In this document: piece after piece, positions 25,124 through 33,187 of the stretch
How positions within the stretch are numbered: the stretch's first letter is position 1
Layout of the letters: every line of letters starts with the position of its first letter
Assembly: GCF_900292075.1 (NCBI RefSeq)
Contig: NZ_OLMV01000001.1
Span: 186,001-250,000, forward strand
From: Microbacterium timonense
GTDB taxonomy: Bacteria > Actinomycetota > Actinomycetes > Actinomycetales > Microbacteriaceae
Length of the DNA stretch: 64,000 bases
Reading direction: 5' to 3'
Made by a program: the position numbers and the translations under genes
Notes under the pieces: model-generated
Database searches by the model: none
What the model saw: only the letters and a program-made list of their open reading frames with translations
Told to the model about the DNA's origin: nothing

Positions 25124-25124
25124 C

Positions 25125-25883
25125 ATGTTCGATCCGCGGATCGAGAAGCACCTGATCTCCGATCAGGGCGAACGCGTCGTGGACGAGGTTCGCAAGCACT
25201 GGGCCGCGACCGTCTCCGCCGTACTCGAGCTGTTCGCCGGCACCGTCGTCGCGCTGCTGTCGTTCTGGGTTCCGCCGCAGGCGTGGTGGGTGCCCGCCCT
25301 CCTCGGAGGACTGGTGGTCGCCCACGCGGTGTGGCGGTTCTTCGAGCAGCACCTCGACCGGTTCGTCATCACCAACATGCGCGTCTTCCGGGTGCACGGC
25401 ATCCTCTCCCAGCGCATCGCGACGATGCCGCTCGCGCGGATCCTCGACATCTCGGTGCACAAGCCCGTCGTCGGTCGCATCTTCGGCTACGGGCACTTCG
25501 TGTTCGAATCGGCGGCGCAGGAGCAGGGACTCCGCGAGATCCGCTACGTCGGCGACCCGGACGAACGCGGGCTGACCATCCAGCGCGTCATCCAGCAGGC
25601 GGGCCTGCGCGGAGCGGCCGGCCGCGGCGATCCGTACGCCGGGACACCGCTGCCGCCACCGGCGGTCGCGGTCGTCGAGCCCGAGATGCCGCCTGCGTCC
25701 GGCGACACAGCTCCGGTGCCCGACCTTGCCCGGCCCGCCTCGCCGTCGGGCTGGGATTGGCTCGCCGAGGCGCAGCGGCGCGAGGACGAGCGCCTGGCCG
25801 AGCTGCGCGGAGAGCCGCGGCCGGCGGTCACGCCGTTCGATCCGGACCGCACGAGCACCGCGCCCATCGACCTGCCGCGCTGA
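25125..25883 (+). CDS. YdbT-like bacterial PH-domain membrane protein
   Basis: 252 aa. Two transmembrane helices near residues 28-68, then a bPH_2 domain: LDRFVITNMRVFRVHGILSQ...ATMPLARILDISVHKPVVGRIFGYGHFVFESA, the family hallmark. The remainder (about 170-252) is a Pro/Asp-rich cytoplasmic tail ending in DLPR. Such proteins influence membrane or envelope homeostasis, exact role unknown. Coupled to the 55-aa gene before it. Confidence 0.88.
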   Translation: MFDPRIEKHLISDQGERVVDEVRKHWAATVSAVLELFAGTVVALLSFWVPPQAWWVPALLGGLVVAHAVWRFFEQHLDRFVITNMRVFRVHGILSQRIATMPLARILDISVHKPVVGRIFGYGHFVFESAAQEQGLREIRYVGDPDERGLTIQRVIQQAGLRGAAGRGDPYAGTPLPPPAVAVVEPEMPPASGDTAPVPDLARPASPSGWDWLAEAQRREDERLAELRGEPRPAVTPFDPDRTSTAPIDLPR

Positions 25884-25915
25884 GTCGGGGGCGCTCCGGT
25901 GCGCCGGGACGGGTC

Positions 25916-26968
25916 TCACTCGGGCAGGCGGCGCGACGAGGCGAGCTCGGCGAGCGACGCGTGGATGCGCTCCAGGTCCACCAGCAGCGATCCGATCAGC
26001 ACCCAGTGATCCGACGACGGAGCCGCGACCGACAGGGGGCGCGTGAGCGCCGGAGCCTCGGCGCCCTCCCGCGCGCTCGCATTCCCGGCCCGACCGGTGG
26101 CGAGCCTGACGTCGTGGGCGGCGCGCGTGAGCTGCTCGGCGATGGCGGCCATGGTCGGCTCTTCCACGACCGAGGCGTCGTATCGGTCGGTGAACGCCCG
26201 CGTCATGCCGATGAGCTGGGTCGCGATCGGGCCGAACCGATCCAGGGTGGTCCGGAACTCCGCCAGCCGGTCCCGATGGCCGCGAGCGCGCGGGTTCAGC
26301 GTCAACGAGTCCTCCGCGTCCCCGATCGCCTGCTCTGCGTCGTCGAGCAGCGGTCGCAGCGCCCGCGCCCGTGCGAGGAGGTCCGCCAGTTCCGCCGGGG
26401 ACTGCGGCGTCTGGGTGGCGGCGACGAGCCGGTCCATCGCCGCGGCCAGCTCGGACCCCACGCGGTCGATCGCCCGCTGAGCCGGCTCGATCGCCACCGG
26501 CGGGACGATCGCCAGGTTGACCGCGAAGCCGACCGCGGCGCCGATCAGTGTCTCCAGCACGCGATCGATCGCGTACCCGGCGGAGGCGCTCCCCAGCGCC
26601 AGCACCAGCATCGCGCTGATGCCCACCTGGTTGCCCGTTCCCGGCGTCATGCGCAGCAGCCAGACCAGAAGCAGTGCGGCGACGACGGCGAGCAGGATGA
26701 CCCACGTCGCGTTGCCGAACGCCACGCCCAGAAGCGACGCCACGATCACTCCGACCACCACGCCGACCGTGCGCTCGACGCCCTTCGTCAGCGACTGATT
26801 GATGCTCGGCTGCACGACCAGCAGTGCGGCGATCGCGGCGAACACGGGCAGTGGCCCGGGCACGAGCCAGCCCGCGAGAAGCCATGCCGCGATGGTCGCG
26901 ACGGCGGACTTCGCCACCTGCAGGATGGGCGGCCGCTTGGCCGATCGGATCGTCGCGGACACGCTCAT
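25916..26968 (-). CDS. FUSC-family (aromatic acid exporter-like) membrane protein
   Basis: 350 aa. Six hydrophobic helices fill residues about 15-165, with the FUSC_2 signature LLVVQPSINQSLTKGVERTVGVVVGVIVASLLG; the rest is a soluble helical domain rich in Ala/Leu/Arg (coiled-coil-like). Proteins of this family are thought to export aromatic acids or to be inner-membrane half channels; substrate here unknown. ATG at 26968 is chosen for its AAGGAT ribosome site; a longer form from 27010 exists. It is divergent from rpsA. Confidence 0.87.
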   Translation of the reverse strand: MSVSATIRSAKRPPILQVAKSAVATIAAWLLAGWLVPGPLPVFAAIAALLVVQPSINQSLTKGVERTVGVVVGVIVASLLGVAFGNATWVILLAVVAALLLVWLLRMTPGTGNQVGISAMLVLALGSASAGYAIDRVLETLIGAAVGFAVNLAIVPPVAIEPAQRAIDRVGSELAAAMDRLVAATQTPQSPAELADLLARARALRPLLDDAEQAIGDAEDSLTLNPRARGHRDRLAEFRTTLDRFGPIATQLIGMTRAFTDRYDASVVEEPTMAAIAEQLTRAAHDVRLATGRAGNASAREGAEAPALTRPLSVAAPSSDHWVLIGSLLVDLERIHASLAELASSRRLPE

Positions 26969-27091
26969 GCGCCGATCCTTCCTCACCAGGAGTCTCGCCG
27001 CGACCGTCACCCCGACCGGCGCCGTCGGCAGGCCGCCCGCGACCGCGTGATCCCGCGGAAGGGAACATCGCGGACGGCCCCGGCGTTCTGA

Positions 27092-27097
27092 TAGCCT
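27092..27097 (+). promoter_or_regulatory. Candidate -10 box of rpsA
   Basis: TAGCCT, placing the transcription start near 27103 and giving a leader of about 190 nt. No good -35 is visible. Confidence 0.5.
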
Positions 27098-27102
27098 TGA
27101 GT

Positions 27103-27291
27103 GTCACTCGTGTGGCCGTTTCGCCACGCCTGGGTGCCGGGTCCTCCGGTGGCCCGGTTCTCGCGAGAGTCAAGTGACATCGCACGAAAACAATCCGCTT
27201 CGCCTCGGCTCGAGGCATCCGTTCGCCCACGTGTGACCGGAGCATCGCAGCTGCGGCCCGACACCCCAACCCAACAAGGACAACCCACTAC
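27103..27291 (+). promoter_or_regulatory. Structured 5' leader of rpsA
   Basis: Predicted untranslated leader of about 189 nt. TGTCACT at 27102-27108 can pair with AGTGACA at 27173-27179, closing a multibranch fold that encloses a GTGGC/GCCAC hairpin (27112-27127) and a CCGGG/CCCGG hairpin (27137-27157). Candidate site for S1 autoregulation; not a riboswitch class I recognise. Confidence 0.45.
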
Positions 27292-28740
27292 ATGACTAGC
27301 GCAACGACCGCCCCGGCCACCAAGCAGGTCGCGATCAACGACATCGGATCTGCTGAGGACTTCCTGGCCGCGGTCGAGAAGACTCTGAAGTTCTTCAACG
27401 ACGGCGACCTGATCGAGGGCACCGTGGTGAAGATCGACCGCGACGAGGTGCTCCTCGACGTCGGCTACAAGACCGAGGGTGTCATCCCCTCGCGTGAGCT
27501 TTCCATCAAGCACGACGTCGACCCCAACGAGGTCGTCAAGGTCGGCGACGAGGTCGAGGCCCTCGTCCTCCAGAAGGAGGACAAGGAAGGCCGCCTGATC
27601 CTCTCCAAGAAGCGTGCCCAGTACGAGCGTGCGTGGGGCGACGTCGAGAAGATCAAGGAGAACGACGGCGTCGTGACCGGTCAGGTCATCGAGGTCGTCA
27701 AGGGTGGTCTCATCGTCGACATCGGCCTGCGCGGCTTCCTGCCCGCTTCGCTCATCGAGCTGCGCCGCGTCCGCGACCTGACGCCGTACCTCGGCCAGGA
27801 GATCGAGGCGAAGATCCTCGAGCTCGACAAGAACCGCAACAACGTCGTGCTGTCGCGCCGCGCCCTGCTCGAGCAGACGCAGTCCGAGTCGCGCACCACG
27901 TTCCTCAACAACCTGCACAAGGGCCAGGTCCGCAAGGGCACGGTCTCGTCGATCGTCAACTTCGGTGCGTTCGTGGACCTCGGCGGCGTGGACGGCCTCG
28001 TGCACGTCTCCGAGCTCTCGTGGAAGCACATCGAGCACGCCTCCGAGGTCGTCGAGGTGGGCCAGGAGGTCACCGTCGAGATCCTCGAGGTCGACCTCGA
28101 CCGCGAGCGCGTCTCGCTGTCGCTCAAGGCGACGCAGGAGGACCCGTGGCAGGTCTTCGCCCGCACCCACGCGATCGGTCAGGTCGCGCCGGGCAAGGTC
28201 ACCAAGCTCGTTCCGTTCGGTGCGTTCGTTCGCGTCGCCGACGGCATCGAGGGCCTCGTGCACATCTCGGAGCTGTCGGGCAAGCACGTCGAGCTCGCCG
28301 AGCAGGTCGTGTCGGTCGGTGAAGAGGTCTTCGTCAAGATCATCGACATCGACCTCGAGCGTCGCCGCATCTCGCTCTCGCTCAAGCAGGCGAACGAGTC
28401 GGTCGACCCCTACGGCACCGAGTTCGATCCCGCCCTCTACGGCATGGTCACGGAGTACGACGAGAACGGGGAGTACAAGTACCCCGAGGGCTTCGACCCC
28501 GAGACCAACCAGTGGAAGGAAGGCTTCGACGAGCAGCGCGAGAAGTGGGAGCAGGAGTACGCTGCGGCCCACGCACGCTGGGAGGCCCACAAGGCCGCGG
28601 TCATCAAGGCCCTCGAGGCCGAGGCGGCCGCTCCCGTCGAGACCGGCGCCAGCACCTACTCGTCCGACAGCGGCCCGTCGGGCACGCTCGCGGACGACGA
28701 GGCCCTCGCCGCGCTGCGCGAGAAGCTCTCGGGTCGCTGA
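27292..28740 (+). CDS. rpsA: 30S ribosomal protein S1
   Basis: 482 aa, four S1 (OB-fold) repeats at roughly residues 35-105, 122-190, 208-277 and 295-364, each with the GxVxxIxxxGxFVxLGxxxGLVHVSEL pattern (for example VDGLVHVSELSW, IEGLVHISELSG). Actinobacterial S1 has four repeats rather than the six of E. coli, so the length is normal. An acidic, Glu/Trp-rich C-terminal tail (about 370-482) follows, as in relatives. It unwinds and loads mRNA on the 30S subunit; leaderless mRNAs, which look common here, need it less. A strong terminator follows. Confidence 0.98.
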   Translation: MTSATTAPATKQVAINDIGSAEDFLAAVEKTLKFFNDGDLIEGTVVKIDRDEVLLDVGYKTEGVIPSRELSIKHDVDPNEVVKVGDEVEALVLQKEDKEGRLILSKKRAQYERAWGDVEKIKENDGVVTGQVIEVVKGGLIVDIGLRGFLPASLIELRRVRDLTPYLGQEIEAKILELDKNRNNVVLSRRALLEQTQSESRTTFLNNLHKGQVRKGTVSSIVNFGAFVDLGGVDGLVHVSELSWKHIEHASEVVEVGQEVTVEILEVDLDRERVSLSLKATQEDPWQVFARTHAIGQVAPGKVTKLVPFGAFVRVADGIEGLVHISELSGKHVELAEQVVSVGEEVFVKIIDIDLERRRISLSLKQANESVDPYGTEFDPALYGMVTEYDENGEYKYPEGFDPETNQWKEGFDEQREKWEQEYAAAHARWEAHKAAVIKALEAEAAAPVETGASTYSSDSGPSGTLADDEALAALREKLSGR

Positions 28741-28778
28741 GCTGAGCTGAGCCCTCCGGTTCGCTGAACCTCTGGTTC

Positions 28779-28812
28779 GAAGAGGCCGTCACCTTCGGGT
28801 GGCGGCCTCTTC
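28779..28812 (+). terminator. rpsA terminator
   Basis: 15-bp stem (28779-28793 with 28798-28812, one G-U pair) closed by a TTCG tetraloop, 38 bp after the rpsA stop. Confidence 0.9.
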
Positions 28813-28844
28813 GCCGTCTGGCCGCCGACGTCGGAGGTCGCGGC

Positions 28845-28850
28845 TACCCT
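28845..28850 (+). promoter_or_regulatory. -10 box of the GIY-YIG gene (leaderless)
   Basis: TACCCT, 6 bp before the GTG at 28857. Confidence 0.5.
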
Positions 28851-28856
28851 CGCGAT

Positions 28857-29423
28857 GTGCCCCCGAACCTGCCGCGCCGCTGTCTGGTCGACGATGACGG
28901 ATGCCGCGGCGCGGTGCCCGCCGACGCTCCGGTGTCGCTGTGCGAACGACATCTCGCCGTCGCATCCGACTGGGCGACGGCACGCGACGGTGTGGCGGAC
29001 CTGCTGCCGGCGCCCTGCGGGTTGTGTGGATCGCGCGTGGGCGTGCGATACCCGTCCGGCTGGCTGTGCGCGGTCTGCGAGTGGCGCCACGGCGAGCTGC
29101 CTGACGCAGAGCTCCCGCCTCCGCGGGTGGATGTGGTCTACTACCTCCGCTACGCCGACCGCATCAAGATCGGCACGAGCAGCAATCCGCGTCAGCGGCT
29201 GGGTGCCATCTGGCACGACGAACTGCTGGCGTTCGAGCGGGGCGGGCGCGCTCTCGAGCAGCGCCGGCACGCCCAGTTCGCCGCCGACCGGTACGGCGGC
29301 ACGGAGTGGTTCCGCCGCTCCGATGCCCTCACCCGGCACGTCGCGGTGCTGGCCGCCGGCGTCGAGGATCCGTGGCAGCTGCACGCCCGATGGCTGAGCG
29401 AGGCGCTGGCCGCACGAGGCTGA
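28857..29423 (+). CDS. GIY-YIG (T5orf172/Mug113-like) protein with zinc knuckles
   Basis: 188 aa. The N-terminal half carries a Cys/His cluster (RRCLVDDDGCRG...SLCERHL) and a four-cysteine knuckle CGLC...CAVC. The C-terminal half is a GIY-YIG-like fold of the T5orf172 type: VVYYLRYADRIKIGTSSNPRQRL, then ALEQRRHAQFA and a GTEWFR end. The GIY tyrosine pair, the K-I-G turn and the Arg of NPRQR are present. T5orf172 domains occur in phage and defence-associated proteins; whether it cuts DNA here is unknown. Leaderless GTG start after TACCCT. Confidence 0.82.
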   Translation: MPPNLPRRCLVDDDGCRGAVPADAPVSLCERHLAVASDWATARDGVADLLPAPCGLCGSRVGVRYPSGWLCAVCEWRHGELPDAELPPPRVDVVYYLRYADRIKIGTSSNPRQRLGAIWHDELLAFERGGRALEQRRHAQFAADRYGGTEWFRRSDALTRHVAVLAAGVEDPWQLHARWLSEALAARG

Positions 29424-29460
29424 CACACCGTCAGCAGGCGGCTCGGAGGTCCCCAGCCCC

Positions 29461-29470
29461 TTCCTAGGAA
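29461..29470. promoter_or_regulatory. Palindrome TTCCTAGGAA, operator candidate
   Basis: Perfect 10-bp palindrome about 8 bp upstream of a -10-like TACCGT (29478-29483), in the promoter of the gene at 29523. Confidence 0.35.
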
Positions 29471-29522
29471 CGGGACCTACCGTGGTGACTCCACCGCAGC
29501 ACTGAAGGCGACGGAGCACACC

Positions 29523-30179
29523 ATGGGATTCCTGGATCGACTGTTCGGAGACTCGGATGCCGCACGGCAGGCACCGCCCGTACCGCCGCCCCCTTCCGGT
29601 GCCCGGCCCGGCATGCAGCCGCCCCGCAGCGAGGACGAGGTGGCGATCGAGCGATACCGGTACCTGTTGCGCACGGCGCCCCCCGAGACCATCGAACAGG
29701 TGCACGCGGAGGCGTTCGCGAAGCTGACGGAGCCTCAACGGCAGCAGGTGCTCGCCGACATCTCCGCAGGCCTCCCCGCCGCGGAGCAGCCCAGGACGAC
29801 CGACCCGCAGGCCATGGCGCGGGCGGCCACCCGGGCAGAGTACACCAACCCGGGTTTCATGGAACGCACGCTCGGCTCGCAGCGACAGGGGCCCTCCTTC
29901 GGCTCCATGCTCGGATCGTCCATCCTCGGCACCGTCATCGGGTACGTGATCGGGTCGGCGCTGGTCAGCTCCTTCCTGGCGCCGTCCTTCGCGTACGACC
30001 AGGGCTACAAGGACGGGGCGGCCGCCGACGAGGGATCGGGTGACGCCGGCGGCGGCGAGAACGGCGCGACCGATGCCGGATGGGGCGACGCCGGCTCCGG
30101 GTGGGGCGGTGACGCCGGTCCGGATTGGGGCGGCGACGCCGCGGGAGATCTCGGCGGCTTCGGGGACTTCGGATTCTGA
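29523..30179 (+). CDS. Hypothetical membrane protein with glycine-rich tail
   Basis: 218 aa. Pro-rich N-terminus after MGFLDRLFGDSD, a helical middle (SEDEVAIERYRYLLRTAPPETIEQVHAEAF, LTEPQRQQVLADIS), one hydrophobic segment (about residues 139-160, SMLGSSILGTVIGYVIGSALV) and a C-terminal tail of repeated Gly-Asp-Ala-Gly units. The middle part resembles a family seen beside phage-shock and stress proteins, but I cannot assign it. ATG at 29523 follows an AAGGCGACGGAG ribosome region. Repeats in the tail are coding low complexity, not a CRISPR-like array. Confidence 0.75.
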   Translation: MGFLDRLFGDSDAARQAPPVPPPPSGARPGMQPPRSEDEVAIERYRYLLRTAPPETIEQVHAEAFAKLTEPQRQQVLADISAGLPAAEQPRTTDPQAMARAATRAEYTNPGFMERTLGSQRQGPSFGSMLGSSILGTVIGYVIGSALVSSFLAPSFAYDQGYKDGAAADEGSGDAGGGENGATDAGWGDAGSGWGGDAGPDWGGDAAGDLGGFGDFGF

Positions 30180-30278
30180 GGTCCGCTGCGCCGGTGTGGT
30201 GACCCAGCGCCGCAGGCAGGGAGAGGGCGGGGGAGCAGGCGTCGCCGCGTGCCGCATGCAGCGGCCCGCGGCATCCAT

Positions 30279-30284
30279 TAGCGT
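30279..30284 (+). promoter_or_regulatory. -10 box of the sensor kinase gene (leaderless)
   Basis: TAGCGT, 6 bp before the ATG at 30291. Confidence 0.5.
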
Positions 30285-30290
30285 CACGGT

Positions 30291-31964
30291 ATGACCGCTG
30301 CCACGCCGGGCGAGCCCGGCGCGCCCACGGCGCGTACCCGCGGCACCGGCGGGTCCGCTCCGCAGCTCGCCGATCGCACCCGCGGCCGCACGGCGACGCT
30401 GAACCAGCTGCTGCTGGCAGCGGTCGTCTTCGTGCTCGGCGTGCTGGTGGCCCTCGGGCCCTTCCACGGGGACGCCGTCGTGTTCTTCCTCGGAGTGGTG
30501 GTGGTCGTCGTCGTCACCGCCGCGACGCTGGTCTTCCCGTGGAACCGCGTGCCCTACGGGTGGATCGCGATCGTGCCCGCCGTCGACATCGTCGCCATCA
30601 CCCTGATGCAGCTGGCGGCGCCCGACACGGTGATGGGGCTGCTGTGGATCTTCCCCACGATGTGGCTGGCCGGTGGCTTCGGCCTGCCCGGGCTGTTCGG
30701 CGTCATCGCCGCGATCGCCGGCATCGTGAGCGTCCTCAACGCGCTGAGTTCGACGGAAGTCACCTACCGCACCTTCCTGCTCCCGCTCGTCCTGTTCGCC
30801 GTCGCCGCCACCAGCCACCTCAACGCCCGTCGCTCCGAAGCGCAACGGATGCTGCTCGCCAAGCAGTCGCACCTGCTGCGCAGCGTGCTCGCGCGCACGC
30901 GCAGGCAGGAGCAGGTGGTCACCGAAGTGCTGGATGCCGTCGACTTCGGTGTGGTGCGCATCGGGCCCGACGGCCGCGTGGCCGTCACGAACGAGGCCCA
31001 CGGCCGCCTGCAGCAGGGCCTGGAGCCGAACGATCAGACCGAGGTGGCGGCGTTCCGCGACGACGGGGTGTCGCGCCTGCCGCCCGAGGAGTTCCCGCTC
31101 GAGCGGGCGCGACGCGGTGAGGCGTTCGACGATCAGATCGTGTGGTTCGGCGCCGAACCGGGGCCGCGCCGCGCGCTCACGATCACCGCACGTCGGCTGA
31201 CCGACCCCGACCGCGGTGACATCGGCGCCGTCGTCGTGTCACGAGATGTGACCGCGGAGCTGAACGCGCTGCGCGCCCGCGACGAGCTCGTCGCGTCGGT
31301 GTCGCACGAGCTGCGCACGCCGCTGACCTCCATCCTGGGATACCTCGATCTCGCCATCGAAGATCCCGATACGCCGGACGCGGTGCGCGCGGGGCTGGAC
31401 GTCGCCGAGCGCAACGCCGAGCGGCTGCTGCGCATCGTCGCAGACATCCTGGCGGCTTCAAGCTCCTCGGCCTCGTCGGTCGAGGCATCCCTCACGCCGC
31501 AGCTGATCGACGCGCAGGATCTGGTGCGCACGGCGGCGACGGACGCCACACCGGTCGCCGCGGGACGCGCCATCACCATCGACATGACGGGCCTCGAGCC
31601 GGCGACCGCGTGGGCGGACCCGCTGCGCATCCGGCAGGTCGTCGACAACCTCATCGCCAACGCCGTCACCTACAACAAGGATGGCGGCACGGTCTTCGTC
31701 GGCACCACGACCGACGGCGTGTCCACCTGGATCCTGGTGCGCGACACGGGCGTCGGCATCTCGGACGCCGAACGTTCGCGGCTGTTCCAGCGCTACTACA
31801 AGGCGGGTGGAGAGCGCCGTGCCGGCACCGGCCTGGGTCTGGCGATCACGCGCGACATCGTGCGCGCCCACGGGGGCGAGCTCGCCCTGCACAGCGCACC
31901 CGGCATCGGCTCGACCTTCATCGTCAAGCTCGCCGCCCACCGCCCGGAAAGGGACACGCAATGA
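30291..31964 (+). CDS. Sensor histidine kinase with PAS-like domain
   Basis: 557 aa. Residues about 40-190: about six hydrophobic helices. Residues about 205-320: a PAS-like domain (VTEVLDAVDFGVVRIGPDGRVAVTNEA). Then HisKA with SVSHELRTPLTSILGYLD (phospho-His) and HATPase_c with NLIANAVTYNKDGG, RDTGVGIS and GTGLGLAI. The last base of its stop codon overlaps the ATG of the next gene (ATGA), so the two are translated together. Its likely response regulator is the convergent OmpR-type gene at 33188-33973, since no other partner is near. Confidence 0.93.
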   Translation: MTAATPGEPGAPTARTRGTGGSAPQLADRTRGRTATLNQLLLAAVVFVLGVLVALGPFHGDAVVFFLGVVVVVVVTAATLVFPWNRVPYGWIAIVPAVDIVAITLMQLAAPDTVMGLLWIFPTMWLAGGFGLPGLFGVIAAIAGIVSVLNALSSTEVTYRTFLLPLVLFAVAATSHLNARRSEAQRMLLAKQSHLLRSVLARTRRQEQVVTEVLDAVDFGVVRIGPDGRVAVTNEAHGRLQQGLEPNDQTEVAAFRDDGVSRLPPEEFPLERARRGEAFDDQIVWFGAEPGPRRALTITARRLTDPDRGDIGAVVVSRDVTAELNALRARDELVASVSHELRTPLTSILGYLDLAIEDPDTPDAVRAGLDVAERNAERLLRIVADILAASSSSASSVEASLTPQLIDAQDLVRTAATDATPVAAGRAITIDMTGLEPATAWADPLRIRQVVDNLIANAVTYNKDGGTVFVGTTTDGVSTWILVRDTGVGISDAERSRLFQRYYKAGGERRAGTGLGLAITRDIVRAHGGELALHSAPGIGSTFIVKLAAHRPERDTQ

Positions 31965-33130
31965 TCCTCGACCTGCCGACCGCCATGATCTTCACGGCGG
32001 TGGTCGTCAACGTCAGCGGCGTGCTGTTCATCCTCGAGACCGTGCTGCGTCGGGACGAGGGCGCCGGTCGCATCTGGTCCATCGGGTTCCTCGCCGCCAT
32101 GCTGACGACTCTCGCCTACGCGATCTGGGCGCAAGCCGGAGCAGGCGCGTGGTGGGCGATCGCGGTGGGCAACGCGGCGTTCGTGGCGGGCACCGGCTGC
32201 ATGTGGCTCGGATGCCGCAGATTCAACGCCCGCGCCATGCGCTGGCCGGCGATCCTCGTCGCGGCCTCAGTGGTCGCCGCAGGTGCCGCGGTGGCCGTCG
32301 AGGGCGATCGCGGCGGTGACTGGGCGGGTGTGCTGTGGATGTTCATCCCGCTGCTCGTCTTCGCGGCCGCTGGTGCGGTGGAGTGTTTCCGCGGCGACCT
32401 GCGGCGGTCGCGCACCGCATGGGTGCTCGGCGGGGTCCTGGGTTTCCAGTCCCTGTACTACGTGGCGCGCACGTCGGCCTTCGTCGCCGCGGGCCCCGGC
32501 AGTGGGCTCTTCGAAGCCGTGTTCGGCACGGTCAGCACCAGCTTCTTGACCGTCACCCTCACGATCGTTGCGGTGGTGGTCACGTCGGTCCTGCGCGCCG
32601 GCCGTGCGCCGATGCGCGGTTACCTGCGCGTCGCAGCTGCTGCCGACAACGAGCTCGATATCGTCTCGCAGGAGGCGTTCCGCGCCGCGCTGGCCTCCCT
32701 GTGCATCCGGGCCTCGGCACGCGGCGAAGCGGTCGCCGTGACGTCCGTCCGGCTGGACGACCTCGACCAGATCTCGACGGCGTTCGGCAGCGAAGTGGCC
32801 GGCTCGGTCGCCCGCACGTGGCGCAGCGGCGTCCGGCGGCACGCGCCGACGAATGCCGTCGTGGCGCAGGACGGGCCGAAGGGCCTCCTCGTTGGCATCG
32901 CGGTCGGATCGCCCCAGGAGGCGCGACGTCAGGCGGCCGCGATCTACCGGGGGCTGTTCGACGACCTCGGGCGGGTCGGGGGTGGCGTGATCCCGGTGGT
33001 CGGCGTCGGCGTGGCGCTCAGCGAGAATGCGGGGTACGACACCGAGACGCTCATCCAGTCCGCACGGGAGGCCGCCGGCCGCGCGGCGGCCGACGTCGAG
33101 ACGTCGGTGCTCGTGGACGGTGGCGACTGA
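31961..33130 (+). CDS. Membrane protein with degenerate GGDEF domain
   Basis: 389 aa. Six or so hydrophobic helices cover about residues 5-215. A C-terminal domain of about 160 aa follows with the general GGDEF layout (DIVSQEAFRAALASLCIRASARGEAVAVTSVRLDDLDQISTAFG..., ending in ALSENAGYDTETLIQSAREA), but the signature that should read GGDEF is replaced by a QDGPKGLL stretch. It is therefore probably not an active diguanylate cyclase. Translationally coupled to the sensor kinase upstream, so likely a partner or ligand sensor in that pathway. Confidence 0.8.
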   Translation: MILDLPTAMIFTAVVVNVSGVLFILETVLRRDEGAGRIWSIGFLAAMLTTLAYAIWAQAGAGAWWAIAVGNAAFVAGTGCMWLGCRRFNARAMRWPAILVAASVVAAGAAVAVEGDRGGDWAGVLWMFIPLLVFAAAGAVECFRGDLRRSRTAWVLGGVLGFQSLYYVARTSAFVAAGPGSGLFEAVFGTVSTSFLTVTLTIVAVVVTSVLRAGRAPMRGYLRVAAAADNELDIVSQEAFRAALASLCIRASARGEAVAVTSVRLDDLDQISTAFGSEVAGSVARTWRSGVRRHAPTNAVVAQDGPKGLLVGIAVGSPQEARRQAAAIYRGLFDDLGRVGGGVIPVVGVGVALSENAGYDTETLIQSAREAAGRAAADVETSVLVDGGD

Positions 33131-33187
33131 GCCGCCCCGGTCACCGCCGTCGCGGCTCGCCTTGGACGAGCTGCCGGCCCTCAGCGG

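Noticed and set aside
25101-27269. 722-codon leftward frame
   Set aside because: Overlaps the PH-domain gene on the other strand and the FUSC gene in another frame; low-complexity Arg/Gly-rich translation.
30050-30170. Short direct repeats that might suggest a CRISPR or minisatellite
   Set aside because: They encode the Gly/Asp/Ala tail of the protein at 29523 and are irregular in length.
31961-33130. Active diguanylate cyclase
   Set aside because: The GGDEF signature itself is not present, so I only call a degenerate domain.
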